DNA of 64,000 bases from Modicisalibacter radicis. Its GTDB lineage: Bacteria; Pseudomonadota; Gammaproteobacteria; Pseudomonadales; Halomonadaceae. This document shows positions 22,656 through 31,766 of this stretch, in pieces. Both the position numbers and the translations under genes were made by a program. Below the pieces are notes generated by a model. It worked only from the letters and a program-made list of their open reading frames with translations. It made no database searches and was not told the origin of the DNA. Within the stretch, counting starts at the first letter, position 1. Each line of letters starts with the position of its first letter. Location: positions 1 through 64,000 of the forward strand of contig NZ_CAAHFN010000011.1 of the NCBI RefSeq assembly GCF_900961225.1, written 5' to 3'.

Positions 22656-23759
22656 TCATAGATCGCGCAACGGGTGTTCCCCTGGCGACCACAGCGGGGC
22701 CAGGAAATCCTCGATCGCCGACGGTGGCACACTGGCCACGTCGGGGTACGACCAGAGCGGCGCCTTGTCCTTGTCGATCAGCAGCGCCCGCACGCCCTCG
22801 GCGAGGTCGGCATGGCGGGTGCACTGCACCGACAGGTTGAGTTCGTCGCGGAAGGTATCGGCGAGGCTCGAGTGACGGTGACGCGCGAGCATGCTCCAGA
22901 GCAGATGGGCGGTGGTCGGGCAGCCCTCCGCCAGACGCCGACGATTGGCGGCCAGCCAGGGATCGGCGTGCGAGTCGTCGAGGATGCGCCGCACCGCACC
23001 GCCGACATGGGGTACGCCAGCCAGATTCTGGATAGTGTCGAAATGCGCCAGCAGCGGGCTTTCGGGCACCTGGCCGCGCGCCTCGAACGCCGCCAGCAGC
23101 GCGGCGACGCCGCCCGGGCAGGCGATGTCCTCCTGCTGCAGGGCGGCGATCACCGTCGCGCGCCGCTCCCGCGGGATGAAGCGATCGGCCAGCCCTGCCA
23201 GCAAGGCATCGCGGGCGTTCAACTGGGCGCCGGTCAGGCCCAGGTAGGCACCCACTCCCGTGGGCATCCGGCCCAGGAACCAGCTGGCACCGATGTCGGG
23301 GTAAAGGCCGATGGTGATTTCCGGCATGGCGATGCGCGAGGTTTCGGTGACCACCCGCTCGCCGCCGCCGGCCATCAAGCCCAGGCCACCGCCCATGATG
23401 ATGCCGTCGCCCCAGACGATCAGCGGCTTGGGGTAGCGATGGATGCAGTAATCGAGACGATACTCGGCGGCGAAATAGCGCGCGGCGAAGCCTTCATCCT
23501 CGGAGCCTTCGGTGCCGCGCATGGCGCGATACAGGGCGACGACATCGCCGCCGGCGCAGAACGCCTTGTCGCCCGCTCCCTCGAGCCATACCGCGGCGAT
23601 CGCCGGATCACCGGCCCAACGCGTCAGGCGCGCCTGGAGCTGCTCGATCATCGCCAGCGACAGGGCGTTGAGCGAGCGCGGCGCATTGAGGGTCGCCGCC
23701 CCGATGCGACGTCCGTCGCGGGTTGGCCACTCGTCGAAAAGCACGGCATCCTGAGTCAT
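22656..23759 (-). CDS. 3-hydroxyisobutyryl-CoA hydrolase
   Basis: A 367-residue crotonase-fold enzyme. It shows AFCAGGDVVALY with the oxyanion hole, GIIMGGGLGLMAGG, and the IAMPEITIGLYPDIGASWFLGR segment with the catalytic Glu and Asp typical of 3-hydroxyisobutyryl-CoA hydrolases rather than enoyl-CoA hydratases (which are about 100 residues shorter). It frees 3-hydroxyisobutyrate for MmsB. The ATG at 23757-23759 is preferred; an upstream extension to 23813 would run into the preceding gene's stop. Confidence 0.9.
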   Translation of the reverse strand: MTQDAVLFDEWPTRDGRRIGAATLNAPRSLNALSLAMIEQLQARLTRWAGDPAIAAVWLEGAGDKAFCAGGDVVALYRAMRGTEGSEDEGFAARYFAAEYRLDYCIHRYPKPLIVWGDGIIMGGGLGLMAGGGERVVTETSRIAMPEITIGLYPDIGASWFLGRMPTGVGAYLGLTGAQLNARDALLAGLADRFIPRERRATVIAALQQEDIACPGGVAALLAAFEARGQVPESPLLAHFDTIQNLAGVPHVGGAVRRILDDSHADPWLAANRRRLAEGCPTTAHLLWSMLARHRHSSLADTFRDELNLSVQCTRHADLAEGVRALLIDKDKAPLWSYPDVASVPPSAIEDFLAPLWSPGEHPLRDL

Positions 23760-23809
23760 GATCTGGCGGTCCCCCTTGGTTGTTGCGTCCCCTGTTCGAT
23801 GATCGCCGC

Positions 23810-24976
23810 TCACTGCAGCAGCTCGACGACACCCGGTTCGAACAGCCGACGCGCGGCGATCAGGCGCATGATCTCGTTGGTCCCCTCGAGGATCTGATGG
23901 ACGCGAGTATCGCGCACCAGGCGCTCTAGCGGATATTCCCGGATGTAGCCATAACCGCCATGCAACTGCAGGGCGTCGTTGCAGACCTGGAAACCGATGT
24001 CGGTGGCCAGGCGCTTGGCCATGGCGCAGTGGGCCGGCGCCTGGGGATCGCCGCGATCGAGCTGCCAGGCGGCGTGCCGGACCATCAGTCGGGCGCTGAG
24101 CAGCTCGCTGGCCATGTCGGCGAACTTGAACTGCAGGGCCTGGAACGTCGCCAGCTCGCGACCGAACTGCCTACGCTCGTGAAGATAGTCCCGGGACAGC
24201 GTCAGCGCCTGCTGGGCGGCGCCCAGCGAACAGCTGGCAATGTTCAGACGCCCGCCATCGAGCCCCTTCATGGCCAGCTTGAAGCCCTCGCCCTCCTCGC
24301 CCAGCCGGTTGCCGGCGGGCACCCGCACGGCATCGAAGCTGACCAGCCGGGTCGGCTGGCTCTTCCAGCCCATCTTCTCCTCGTTCTTGCCGTACTCGAT
24401 CCCCGCGCTGTCGGCGGGCACCAGGAAGGTCGAAATGCCCGCCGCGCCCGAATCCGCCGCGCCGGTGCGCGCCATCACCACCAGCACGTCGGTGGCGCCG
24501 GCTCCGGAGATGAACATCTTGCTGCCGGTCAGGCAATAGTCGCCGCCGTCGCGCACCGCCCGGGTCGACAGACTGGCGGCATCAGAACCGGCACCGGGTT
24601 CGGTCAGGCAGTAGGACGCCAGCAGCTCGCCGCTGGCCAGGCGCTCGATCCAGCGCTCGCGCAGCGCCTCGCTGCCCCAGTTGGCGATCATCCAGGTCGC
24701 CATGTTGTGAATCGTCAGGTAGGCGGTGGTCGACACGCATCCCTGGGCGAGCTGCTCGAAGATCAGCGCGGCGTCGAGGCGCGACAGCCCCAGCCCGCCG
24801 CGCGCCTCGTCGACGTAGATGGCCAGAAAGCCGGCTTCGCCGGCGCGGCGGATGACCTCTACGGGAAAATGCGCGGTGGCGTCCCATTCGGCGGCGTGCG
24901 GAGCGAGCTCCGCCCGGGCGAAGTCGGCGGCGGCCTGCTGCAGGGCACGTTGATCGTCACTCAGGGCGAAGTCCAT
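23810..24976 (-). CDS. acyl-CoA dehydrogenase (probably isobutyryl-CoA)
   Basis: A 388-residue FAD enzyme of the acyl-CoA dehydrogenase family. Visible motifs are CLTEPGAGSDAASL (FAD/substrate loop), GTNEIMRLIAARRLF at the C-terminus and LHGGYGYIREYPLERLVRDTRVHQILEGT with the catalytic glutamate region. Context with hydroxyisobutyryl-CoA hydrolase and MmsB points to isobutyryl-CoA as substrate (valine route), though family sequence alone would also allow short-chain acyl-CoA. It is the first gene of its operon and is divergent from a MerR regulator with a palindrome between them. Confidence 0.9.
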   Translation of the reverse strand: MDFALSDDQRALQQAAADFARAELAPHAAEWDATAHFPVEVIRRAGEAGFLAIYVDEARGGLGLSRLDAALIFEQLAQGCVSTTAYLTIHNMATWMIANWGSEALRERWIERLASGELLASYCLTEPGAGSDAASLSTRAVRDGGDYCLTGSKMFISGAGATDVLVVMARTGAADSGAAGISTFLVPADSAGIEYGKNEEKMGWKSQPTRLVSFDAVRVPAGNRLGEEGEGFKLAMKGLDGGRLNIASCSLGAAQQALTLSRDYLHERRQFGRELATFQALQFKFADMASELLSARLMVRHAAWQLDRGDPQAPAHCAMAKRLATDIGFQVCNDALQLHGGYGYIREYPLERLVRDTRVHQILEGTNEIMRLIAARRLFEPGVVELLQ

Positions 24977-25064
24977 GACCGGGATTCCTCGGCTAGCGTT
25001 TCGATGGCTCGTCGCTCTAACCTAGCAGCGCGTAGTGAGCGGACAAGACGGCCGTTAGTCTACT

Positions 25065-25078
25065 TTACGTAAACGTAA
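25065..25078. promoter_or_regulatory. candidate operator of the MerR-type regulator
   Basis: TTACGTAAACGTAA is a perfect inverted repeat (6+2+6) between the acyl-CoA dehydrogenase gene and the MerR gene. Read on the minus strand it lies in the 20-base spacer between TAGAGC and TAGACT hexamers, the position MerR regulators use. Such long spacers are typical of MerR-controlled promoters. Confidence 0.6.
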
Positions 25079-25149
25079 GCCTGCTCTAGCCTAGGGCGAC
25101 GGGAGCAATGACGTAGGTGTCATTGCCATCGACCGCGAGGATCAATCAC

Positions 25150-25587
25150 ATGCCAGAGCCCCCCGCCAGTGCCGCTGCACGCGACACCGACCGCCGCACC
25201 TACACCATCGGCGAGTTGGCACGGCGCTATGAGGTTACCCCTCGCACCATTCGATTCTATGAGCAGGAAGGCCTGCTCGATCCCGAGCGCCGCGGCCAGA
25301 CGCGCATCTATCACGACAAGGACCGGGTGCGCCTCAAGCTGACCCTGCGCGGCAAGCGACTGGGCTTTTCGCTGGCCGAGATCCGCGAGGTCATCCATCT
25401 TTACGACCATGCGCCCGACGGCGATGAACGCCAGCTACGTCGCATGCTCGACATCCTCGACGAGAAGCGCGCCGCACTCACCCGGCAGTTGCAGGATATT
25501 CAGGCCCTGCAGAACGAACTCGACGATGTCGAGGCGCGCTGTCGCGACTCCCTCGCCTCACTGTCGCGGCAGCGCGCCAGTTCCTGA
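25150..25587 (+). CDS. MerR-family regulator of acyl-CoA / branched-chain amino acid catabolism (LiuR-like)
   Basis: A 145-residue regulator. Residues about 18-85 form the MerR winged helix ([26 protein letters not shown], then [16 protein letters not shown]), followed by a dimerising coiled coil rich in Leu, Arg and Gln. There is no metal-binding Cys pair, unlike MerR or CueR. Placement next to valine-pathway genes fits the LiuR group of branched-chain amino acid regulators. ATG 25150 is preferred to the GTG at 25117 because GAGGAT lies 7 bases upstream. An acyl-CoA synthetase gene follows after 52 bp. Confidence 0.87.
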   Translation: MPEPPASAAARDTDRRTYTIGELARRYEVTPRTIRFYEQEGLLDPERRGQTRIYHDKDRVRLKLTLRGKRLGFSLAEIREVIHLYDHAPDGDERQLRRMLDILDEKRAALTRQLQDIQALQNELDDVEARCRDSLASLSRQRASS

Positions 25588-25639
25588 AACCGAGTCCCTG
25601 AAGATTGCCTTGACCGACAAGAACAAGCAGGAATCAGCG

Positions 25640-27367
25640 ATGACGAACCCAGCCACCCCCCACGTCGTCCCGGTGAAACAGCCCAGCTACGTCAGCGGTA
25701 TCGCCGAACGACCGCTCAAGGGCGAGACCATCGGCGACTGCTTCGACGCCACCGTCGCCCGCTACCCGGATCACGATGCGCTGATCAGCCGCCATCAGGG
25801 TTTGCGTTATACCTGGAAGAGCCTTCGGGTCGAGGTCGATCGCGCCGCCCGCGCCCTGCTCGCCGTGGGGGTGGCGCGCGGCGATCGGGTCGGCATCTGG
25901 GCGACCAACCGCGCCGAGTGGGCGATCACCCAGTTCGCCACCGCCAAGATCGGCGCCATCCTGGTCAACATCAATCCCAGCTATCGCAGCCACGAGCTCG
26001 AGTACGCGCTGCGCCAGTCGGGCACCTCGACGCTGATCCTGCAGGGTGCCTTCAAGACCTCGCGCTACGCCGACATGATCGCCGAGCTGGTACCGGCGCT
26101 GAATGAAACGGCCGGTGCGACGCTCGCCGGTGCGACGTTCGCCGGCGAGCGGCTGCCCGATCTCGAGCGTGTGGTGTGCCTCGACGACGACTGGGCGCTG
26201 CCCGGCATGCTCACCTGGACTGCGCTGCTCGAACACGCCGACGAGACGAGCGCCGAGGAGCTCGCCACTCTCCAGGCCAGCCTGCAGTTCGATGATCCGA
26301 TCAACATCCAGTACACCTCGGGAACCACCGGTGCGCCCAAGGGCGCCACGCTGTCGCATCACAACATCCTCAACAACGGCTTCTTCGTCGCCGAACGCAT
26401 CGCGCTCACCGCCGAGGACCGCATGGTGATTCCGGTCCCGCTGTATCACTGCTTCGGCATGGTGATGGGCAACCTGGGCTGCATGACCCACGGCGCGGCG
26501 ATGATCTATCCCGGCGAGGGCTTCGATGCGCTGGCCACCCTCACGGCGGTGGCCGAGGAGCGCGCGACCGCGCTCTACGGCGTGCCGACGATGTTCATCG
26601 CCGAGCTCGAGCATCCCGAGTTCGCCCGCTTCGATCTGTCGTCGCTGCGCACCGGGATCATGGCCGGCTCGATCTGCCCCATCGAGGTGATGCGCCAGGT
26701 GATCGACAAGCTGCACATGAAGGAAGTGAGCATCTGCTACGGCATGACCGAAACCAGCCCGGTGAGCCTGCAGACCCAGACCGACGCTCCGCTCGACAAG
26801 CGCGTGACCACCGTGGGTACCATCCACCCCCATCAGGAGGTCAAGCTGGTCGACCCCTCCTCGGGCCGAATCGTGGCACGCGGCGAGCGCGGCGAACTGT
26901 GCACCCGTGGCTACAGCGTGATGCTCGGCTACTGGGAGAACGCCGAGGCCACCGACAAGTCGGTCGACGCCGCCGGCTGGATGCACACCGGCGATCTGGC
27001 ACAGATGGACAACGAGGGTTACGTGGCGATCACCGGGCGCATCAAGGACATGATCATCCGCGGCGGCGAGAACATCTACCCGCGCGAGATCGAGGATTTT
27101 CTCTATACCCACCCGGCGATTTCGGACGTTCAGGTGATCGGCGTGCCTGACGCCAGGTATGGCGAGGAGGTAATGGCCTGGGTCAAGCTGGTCGACGGCC
27201 AGCAACTCGACGAGGAAGGGCTCCGGGCGTTCTGCCAGGGGCGCATCGCCCATTACAAGGTGCCGCGCTACGTCAAGTTCGTCGATGCCTTCCCGATGAC
27301 CGTCACCGGCAAGATTCAGAAATTCAAGATGCGCGAGACCGCCACCCGGGAGCTGGGGCTGGCCTGA
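25640..27367 (+). CDS. AMP-binding acyl-CoA synthetase
   Basis: A 575-residue adenylate-forming enzyme that activates a fatty or branched acid to its CoA thioester. Visible motifs: [16 protein letters not shown] (P-loop, near residue 230), YGMTETSP (A5), [13 protein letters not shown] (A7), [20 protein letters not shown] (A8) and the C-terminal lysine in [11 protein letters not shown]. It resembles medium/long-chain acyl-CoA ligases rather than AcsA. ATG 25640 has a GCAGGA site 7 bases upstream. It lies downstream of the MerR gene, so is probably in the same regulon. A 15-bp duplication at 26111-26140 encodes [10 protein letters not shown]. Confidence 0.9.
   Translation: MTNPATPHVVPVKQPSYVSGIAERPLKGETIGDCFDATVARYPDHDALISRHQGLRYTWKSLRVEVDRAARALLAVGVARGDRVGIWATNRAEWAITQFATAKIGAILVNINPSYRSHELEYALRQSGTSTLILQGAFKTSRYADMIAELVPALNETAGATLAGATFAGERLPDLERVVCLDDDWALPGMLTWTALLEHADETSAEELATLQASLQFDDPINIQYTSGTTGAPKGATLSHHNILNNGFFVAERIALTAEDRMVIPVPLYHCFGMVMGNLGCMTHGAAMIYPGEGFDALATLTAVAEERATALYGVPTMFIAELEHPEFARFDLSSLRTGIMAGSICPIEVMRQVIDKLHMKEVSICYGMTETSPVSLQTQTDAPLDKRVTTVGTIHPHQEVKLVDPSSGRIVARGERGELCTRGYSVMLGYWENAEATDKSVDAAGWMHTGDLAQMDNEGYVAITGRIKDMIIRGGENIYPREIEDFLYTHPAISDVQVIGVPDARYGEEVMAWVKLVDGQQLDEEGLRAFCQGRIAHYKVPRYVKFVDAFPMTVTGKIQKFKMRETATRELGLA
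26111..26140 (+). repeat. 2 x 15-bp in-frame tandem repeat in the acyl-CoA synthetase gene
   Basis: GCCGGTGCGACGCTC (26111-26125) is followed by GCCGGTGCGACGTTC (26126-26140), 14 of 15 bases identical, adding [10 protein letters not shown] to a surface loop before the ATP-binding region. Confidence 0.85.
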
Positions 27368-27454
27368 GCTGTAAGCTGTAAGCCGTAAGCTATAAGAAAA
27401 CCCCACGGGCCTGACGCTCGCGGGGTTTTTCTTAAAGCTTAAAGCTTGCAGCTC
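27368..27454. terminator. bidirectional terminator flanked by heptad repeats
   Basis: A hairpin AAAACCCC (27397-27404) with GGGGTTTT (27422-27429) followed by T runs on both strands separates the acyl-CoA synthetase gene from hpt. It is flanked by four 7-bp units GCTGTAA-like at 27368-27395 and three CTTAAAG-like units at 27431-27451, which are roughly complementary and lengthen the hairpin. Confidence 0.8.
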
Positions 27455-27469
27455 GCCCCGAAGGGGCGA

Positions 27470-28048
27470 TCACATGCCCTTCGGCGCGAAGATCCCCGGC
27501 GCGTTGCGCCAGTACCCCTTGTAGTCCATGCCAAAGCCGAACACATAGCGGTCCTCGACCTCGAGGCCGCAGTAATCGGCCTTGAGATCCGGCGCCGCCT
27601 TGCGCTCGTGCCGCTTGTCGACCAGCACCGCGGTCGAGATGCTGGCCGCCTTCGCTTCGCGACAATAGGCCAGGATCGCCGCCAACGTGGCGCCCTCGTC
27701 GAGGATGTCGTCGACGATCACCACATGCCGGCCGGCCATCGGCACCTCCGGCGATACCCGCCAGAACAGCTCGCCGCCCCGGGTGCCGCCACGATAGCGG
27801 GTCGCGTGCAGGTAGTCGACCTCGAGCGGGAAGCCGAGCCGCGTCAACAGGTGACCGGTGGTGATCAGTCCGCCATTCATGACGCAGTAGAAGACCGGCA
27901 GCTTGTCGCCAAGCCTGTCGGTGATCGCTTCGGCCATGCGGTCGAGGGCACGCTCGACCTGGGACTGGGTGATCAGACAATCGGCATTGTCCATGAGCTC
28001 ACGCATGACGGTGAGGGAATCGTGGTGCGTGCTTTCGTTTTCAGACAT
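27470..28048 (-). CDS. hpt: hypoxanthine-guanine phosphoribosyltransferase
   Basis: A 192-residue type I phosphoribosyltransferase that salvages hypoxanthine and guanine using PRPP. The PRPP motif is VVIVDDILDEGATLAAI near residue 105 and the base-binding region is DKRHERKAAPDLKADYCG-like with FGFGMDYKGYWRN. It belongs to the family called hypoxanthine-guanine phosphoribosyltransferase in Pseudomonas. ATG 28046-28048 overlaps the stop of the upstream MscS-type gene by 8 bases, indicating coupling. It ends the minus-strand psrA-ldt-nagZ-msc-hpt series. Confidence 0.9.
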   Translation of the reverse strand: MSENESTHHDSLTVMRELMDNADCLITQSQVERALDRMAEAITDRLGDKLPVFYCVMNGGLITTGHLLTRLGFPLEVDYLHATRYRGGTRGGELFWRVSPEVPMAGRHVVIVDDILDEGATLAAILAYCREAKAASISTAVLVDKRHERKAAPDLKADYCGLEVEDRYVFGFGMDYKGYWRNAPGIFAPKGM

Positions 28049-29300
28049 CGGGATTGGCGTCGCTGTCGCTTGCGGAGGGGCCACGTGCGCGTTCCCGGTG
28101 GGAAGCGGCGTGACGCGATGAATCCAGCGTTGAAGGCGGCCTTTCGCCGCTCTGGGATGCTTCGGCATCCTCTTGGAGACTCTGCGCCTCCTCGGTCTGG
28201 CGAAACGGCAAGGCATCGGCGAGATGCAGCTCGCGGGCCGGCATGGCGATGGCTGCGCCCGCCTCGTCGACGATGTCGGCGATACGCAGCAGTATTTCCT
28301 GCTTGATCGCCTGATGCTCGCCCCAGTCCGTGGTACGGGTATAGGCGTGAATCAGTATGTCCAGCGAGTAGGCGCCGTAGGTATGGAAATTGACCAGCAG
28401 CAGGTTGTCCTGATCGATCGAGTCGTGCTGTTCGAGATAGCGGCGCACCCGTGAAACGACGTCCTCCAGCTGCCCCATATCGCGATAGCGCAGCCCCAGG
28501 GTCTCGAAGATGCGCCGGTTGAGCATGCGCGACGGATTGACCACGGCGATCGAGCCGAAAATCATGTTGGGTACGTAGAGCGGGCGCGAGTCGAAGGTGC
28601 GAATGCGTGTCAGCCGCCAGCCGATATCCTCGACGACGCCCTCGATCTCGCGATCCGGCGAGCTGATCCAGTCGCCGACCTTGAACGGGTTGTCGAGATG
28701 GATCGCCAGGCCGCCGAAGAAGTTGGCCAGCACGTTGCGTGCGGCAAAGCCGACGATCAGCCCGCCGGCCCCGCCGAAGGCCAGCAGCCCCGAGACCGAC
28801 ATGCCCAGCGCCTGCAGAATGGCGAGCACCACCAGGGTTAGGATCGTCGCGCCGACCAGCTTGCTGAGCGCCGAGGCGGTCGAGGCATCCAATGGCCGAC
28901 CGGGGTGTCTGGCCGGCGGAAACACCAGGCGTTTCTCGATCAGCCGGGTCAGACGAATCCCGCTCCAGCCGATCATCACCAGCACGAACAGCCACAGCGC
29001 GGTGGGCGCATGCTCGATCGCCCATTGATTGCCGAAGCGCTCGGCAAGCAGGCTCGCCATGCCGATGATCGCGGTACCCCAGATGCCCACCCAGAGCGGA
29101 CGGCGCACCGCCAGCAGCAGGGTATCGTCCCAGCGGTTGCGGGTCTTTTCCAGCAGTCGAACCCCGCGCCAGACCACCAGCCGGGCAAACAGGTCGGCGA
29201 CCAGTGCCAGCGCCAGGATCACCGCCGGCGTGACCAGCCAGCCGGGCAGTCCCAAATGGCCGTTGACCCAGTCCTCGAGTGGCGCCAATACCTCCAGCAT
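28041..29300 (-). CDS. MscS-family mechanosensitive channel
   Basis: A 419-residue inner-membrane protein. Four to five hydrophobic helices occupy residues about 15-175, then the MscS pore helix and core (SGLLAFGGAGGLIVGFAARNVLANFFGGL, DNPFKVGDWI, VPNMIFGSIAVVN). The fold is the larger YnaI/YbdG-like type with extra N-terminal helices. The last 60 residues are hydrophilic and rich in Ser, Glu and Arg, probably disordered. It would open on membrane tension to release solutes in hypo-osmotic shock, sensible for a halophile. It starts 2 bp after nagZ stops and overlaps hpt by 8 bp. Confidence 0.9.
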   Translation of the reverse strand: MLEVLAPLEDWVNGHLGLPGWLVTPAVILALALVADLFARLVVWRGVRLLEKTRNRWDDTLLLAVRRPLWVGIWGTAIIGMASLLAERFGNQWAIEHAPTALWLFVLVMIGWSGIRLTRLIEKRLVFPPARHPGRPLDASTASALSKLVGATILTLVVLAILQALGMSVSGLLAFGGAGGLIVGFAARNVLANFFGGLAIHLDNPFKVGDWISSPDREIEGVVEDIGWRLTRIRTFDSRPLYVPNMIFGSIAVVNPSRMLNRRIFETLGLRYRDMGQLEDVVSRVRRYLEQHDSIDQDNLLLVNFHTYGAYSLDILIHAYTRTTDWGEHQAIKQEILLRIADIVDEAGAAIAMPARELHLADALPFRQTEEAQSLQEDAEASQSGERPPSTLDSSRHAASHRERARGPSASDSDANPDV

Positions 29301-29302
29301 GC

Positions 29303-30340
29303 TCAACTCCGCGGCGCGGGGTCCGAGGGCTCGTCGACCAGCGCTTCGAGCTGGGCATGGGCCTTGCGCCAGCGACTCAGTGCCGTCAGCGTATCGAGCC
29401 CCGGCCGGGCGCGGCCATAACGCAGCCTGGCCGGGCGCTTGGAAGCGCGTCCCGTGCAGGCCTCGATGACCGCCCGGGCTGCGTCGCGGTCGTTGCACAC
29501 CAGCACCATGTCGCAGCCGGCGTCGAGCGCCTGCACAGCGCGCGCGGCAGGGTCGCCCGCGGCATGGGCGGCCGCCATCGACAGGTCGTCCGAGAAGATG
29601 GTGCCCTTGAAGCCCAGCTCCTCGCGCAGCAGCCCCAGCCAGCTCGGCGAGTAGCCGGCCGGGCGCGCGTCGAACGCCGGATAGACCACGTGCGCCGGCA
29701 TGATGCCGTCGAGGCGCCCGGCCAGCTCGGCGAAGGGGATCAGGTCGTGGGCGCGCAGCGCCTGCAGCGGCCGCTCATCGACGGCTTCGTGGGTATGCGA
29801 GTCGGCGGCGGTGCCGCCATGCCCCGGGAAGTGCTTGCCCACGGCGACCATGCCGGCCTCGTGAAGCCCCTCGATGAACGCACCGCCCATCGTCGCCACG
29901 GCACGGGGATCCGTAGAGAAGCTGCGATCGCCGATCACGCTGGAAACGCCCGCGTCGACATCGAGCACCGGGGCAAAGCTCAGATCGAGACCGCAGGCCG
30001 CCATCTCCATGCCCAGCAGCCACCCGGCCTCCTGACACAGATGCAGGCAACGCTGGGGGTCGCTCACGTAGCAACGCCCCAGCCGGGCCATCGACGGCAA
30101 CCGCGTCACGCCCTCGCGCAGCCGCTGAACCCGGCCGCCCTCCTGGTCGATGCCCAACAGCAGATCCGGGCGCACCTGACGCAGGCTGGCGCACAACCTG
30201 CCCACCTGGGCCGCATCGACGATGTTGCGCGCGAACAGAATCACGCCGCCTACCTCGGGCCGCGACAGCAGTTCGCGCTCAGCGCGACTCAGAGTAGTCC
30301 CTTCGAGATCCAGCATCACCGGGCCGAGCGGTTGGGTCAT
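29303..30340 (-). CDS. nagZ: beta-N-acetylhexosaminidase NagZ
   Basis: A 345-residue cytoplasmic glycoside hydrolase family 3 enzyme that removes GlcNAc from anhydro-muropeptides during cell-wall recycling. The family signature KHFPGHGGTAADSHT contains the catalytic histidine dyad, and SDDLSMAAA supplies the nucleophile Asp. GIDQEGGRVQRLR is also conserved. Its product step influences AmpC induction in relatives. Neighbours psrA and lexA match the Pseudomonas nagZ-psrA-lexA locus. Confidence 0.96.
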   Translation of the reverse strand: MTQPLGPVMLDLEGTTLSRAERELLSRPEVGGVILFARNIVDAAQVGRLCASLRQVRPDLLLGIDQEGGRVQRLREGVTRLPSMARLGRCYVSDPQRCLHLCQEAGWLLGMEMAACGLDLSFAPVLDVDAGVSSVIGDRSFSTDPRAVATMGGAFIEGLHEAGMVAVGKHFPGHGGTAADSHTHEAVDERPLQALRAHDLIPFAELAGRLDGIMPAHVVYPAFDARPAGYSPSWLGLLREELGFKGTIFSDDLSMAAAHAAGDPAARAVQALDAGCDMVLVCNDRDAARAVIEACTGRASKRPARLRYGRARPGLDTLTALSRWRKAHAQLEALVDEPSDPAPRS

Positions 30341-30410
30341 GGTCGGAGTCCTTGGCTTTGAGGGGGGCCGATTCTAGACCAATGAAGGCCCCGACAACAG
30401 GCGTTGGCGG

Positions 30411-30929
30411 TCAGTCGTGCAACCATACCGGCGTCCCCGGCACGGCCCGCTCGAACAGATTGAGCAGCGCCTCGTCGCGCAGCCGTATGCAGCCGTGCGA
30501 GGCGGGTCGCCCCATCGGTTCCGTGGCGGGCGTGCCGTGCAGGTAAATATAGCGGCGCTGAGAGTCGACGGCACCACCGCGATTGACGTCGCGCTCCAGC
30601 CCGCACAGCCAGAGTATCCGGGTAAGGATCCAGTCGCGCTGCGGGTGGGCCGCCGCCAGCGCGGGGCCATACACTTCACCGGTGGGCCGGCGGCCGCGAA
30701 ACACCGTGCCCCGCGGCTCGCCGTCGCCGATCGACGCGCGCACGTAATGCCAGCCCAGCGGCGTCCGGCCGCTGCCATCCTGCTGCCCGCTGCCCGCGAC
30801 GCCCGACGAGATGGCATGGCTCTCCAGCGCTTCGCGGCCCTGCCACAGGGTCAGCGACTGACATCCAAGGTCGATCTCGAGCCACAGCCCATCCGCCGGC
30901 GGCAGCTCGTGAAGTCGCGGTGTTCGCAT
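30411..30929 (-). CDS. L,D-transpeptidase (YkuD domain)
   Basis: A 172-residue single-domain YkuD protein. The catalytic motif is HGTPATEPMGRPASHGCIRL-like near residues 130-150, with the His and the SHGC cysteine needed for forming 3-3 peptidoglycan cross-links or attaching proteins. No signal peptide or LysM domain is seen, which is unusual for an enzyme acting on periplasmic cell wall; it may be exported by another route or act on recycled muropeptides. It lies 2 bp after psrA and 70 bp before nagZ, a wall-recycling context. Confidence 0.87.
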   Translation of the reverse strand: MRTPRLHELPPADGLWLEIDLGCQSLTLWQGREALESHAISSGVAGSGQQDGSGRTPLGWHYVRASIGDGEPRGTVFRGRRPTGEVYGPALAAAHPQRDWILTRILWLCGLERDVNRGGAVDSQRRYIYLHGTPATEPMGRPASHGCIRLRDEALLNLFERAVPGTPVWLHD

Positions 30930-30931
30930 GC

Positions 30932-31591
30932 CTACCCCGCCAGTGCCTGTGGATCCTGGGGCAACGGCGCGTTCATCCCGGCAACCACCACCGGCCGCAA
31001 ACGGCGGATCAGCTCGCGGACGCTGACATGCTCGCCGTAGTCCTGCTCGGCGATGTCGCGCAACGCATCGAGCCCGGACAGCGTGAAGATCACGGTCCCC
31101 AGCATGAAGTGCAGCCGCCAGAAGCGCTCGCTGTCGGGCAGCTCGGGCGTGGCCTCGCGCACCAGTCCGGCAAAGCGGGTGAAAACGCTGCCGTACTGCT
31201 GCTGGATGTACCCGCGCAGATGGCCCTGGGCCTGAGTATAGGCCAACCCCAGCAGGCGCATGAACACCTTGAGGCTGTTGCGCTCGGCCGGCACCTCGAG
31301 GACGGTGCGTGCCATGCTTTCCAGCAGCACCTCCAGCGGGATCGGCTGCCCCTCGTAATGCGCCTCGAGCTCGTCGAGCGTGGCATGGAAGCGCTCGGTG
31401 AACGGATCCAGGTAGCGCGCGAAGACCGCCTGGATCAGCGCCTTCTTGGAACCGAAATGGTAGTTCACGGCGGCCAGGTTGACCTTGGCCTTGCTGGTGA
31501 TGTTGCGCAACGACGTCTCGGCAAAACCGCGCTCGGCAAACAGCACTTCGGCGGTATTGAGTATCCGCGTCACTGTGTCGGTCTGAGCCAT
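30932..31591 (-). CDS. psrA: TetR-family regulator PsrA
   Basis: A 219-residue TetR repressor. The helix-turn-helix is at the N-terminus (ILNTAEVLFAERGFAETSLRNITSKAKVNLAAVNYHFGSKKALIQAVF), nearly the P. aeruginosa PsrA pattern. PsrA senses long-chain fatty acids, represses beta-oxidation genes and stimulates rpoS in Pseudomonas. Divergent orientation with lexA and closeness to nagZ support the assignment. Short palindromes in the 204-bp promoter region (31592-31795) may be its own operator. Confidence 0.9.
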   Translation of the reverse strand: MAQTDTVTRILNTAEVLFAERGFAETSLRNITSKAKVNLAAVNYHFGSKKALIQAVFARYLDPFTERFHATLDELEAHYEGQPIPLEVLLESMARTVLEVPAERNSLKVFMRLLGLAYTQAQGHLRGYIQQQYGSVFTRFAGLVREATPELPDSERFWRLHFMLGTVIFTLSGLDALRDIAEQDYGEHVSVRELIRRLRPVVVAGMNAPLPQDPQALAG

Positions 31592-31673
31592 GACTTGTCC
31601 CTGCCTGTTGGGAAACGGTTGTTTTAAACGTGACCGGCATTCTACCCGGTTAACGTTTCTTCAACAAACCAGA

Positions 31674-31686
31674 GCGTTTCAAACGC
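31674..31686. promoter_or_regulatory. palindrome in the psrA-lexA intergenic region
   Basis: GCGTTTCAAACGC is a perfect 6+1+6 inverted repeat. A second related motif, GTTTTAAAC, is at 31621-31629 just before psrA. Both share the GTTT/AAAC halves that PsrA sites are built from, so autoregulation is plausible. Confidence 0.5.
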
Positions 31687-31730
31687 CTGGCTCACGCTGA
31701 CGGCGCCCGGGACACGCGAAACTTTGTCGA

Positions 31731-31766
31731 TTACTGGATGCAATTCCATGCTGTATACTTAACCAC
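31731..31766 (+). promoter_or_regulatory. lexA promoter with imperfect SOS box
   Basis: TTACTG (31731-31736) and TATACT (31754-31759) are 17 bases apart. CTGTATACTTAACCAC at 31751-31766 matches CTG-N10-CAG in all but the last base and overlaps the -10 element, as expected of LexA autorepression. Confidence 0.65.

Noticed and set aside
30930..31640. Fusion of the L,D-transpeptidase with a large upstream segment (409-codon frame)
   Set aside because: The upstream part overlaps psrA in another frame; psrA is clearly the real gene and the transpeptidase begins 2 bp after it.
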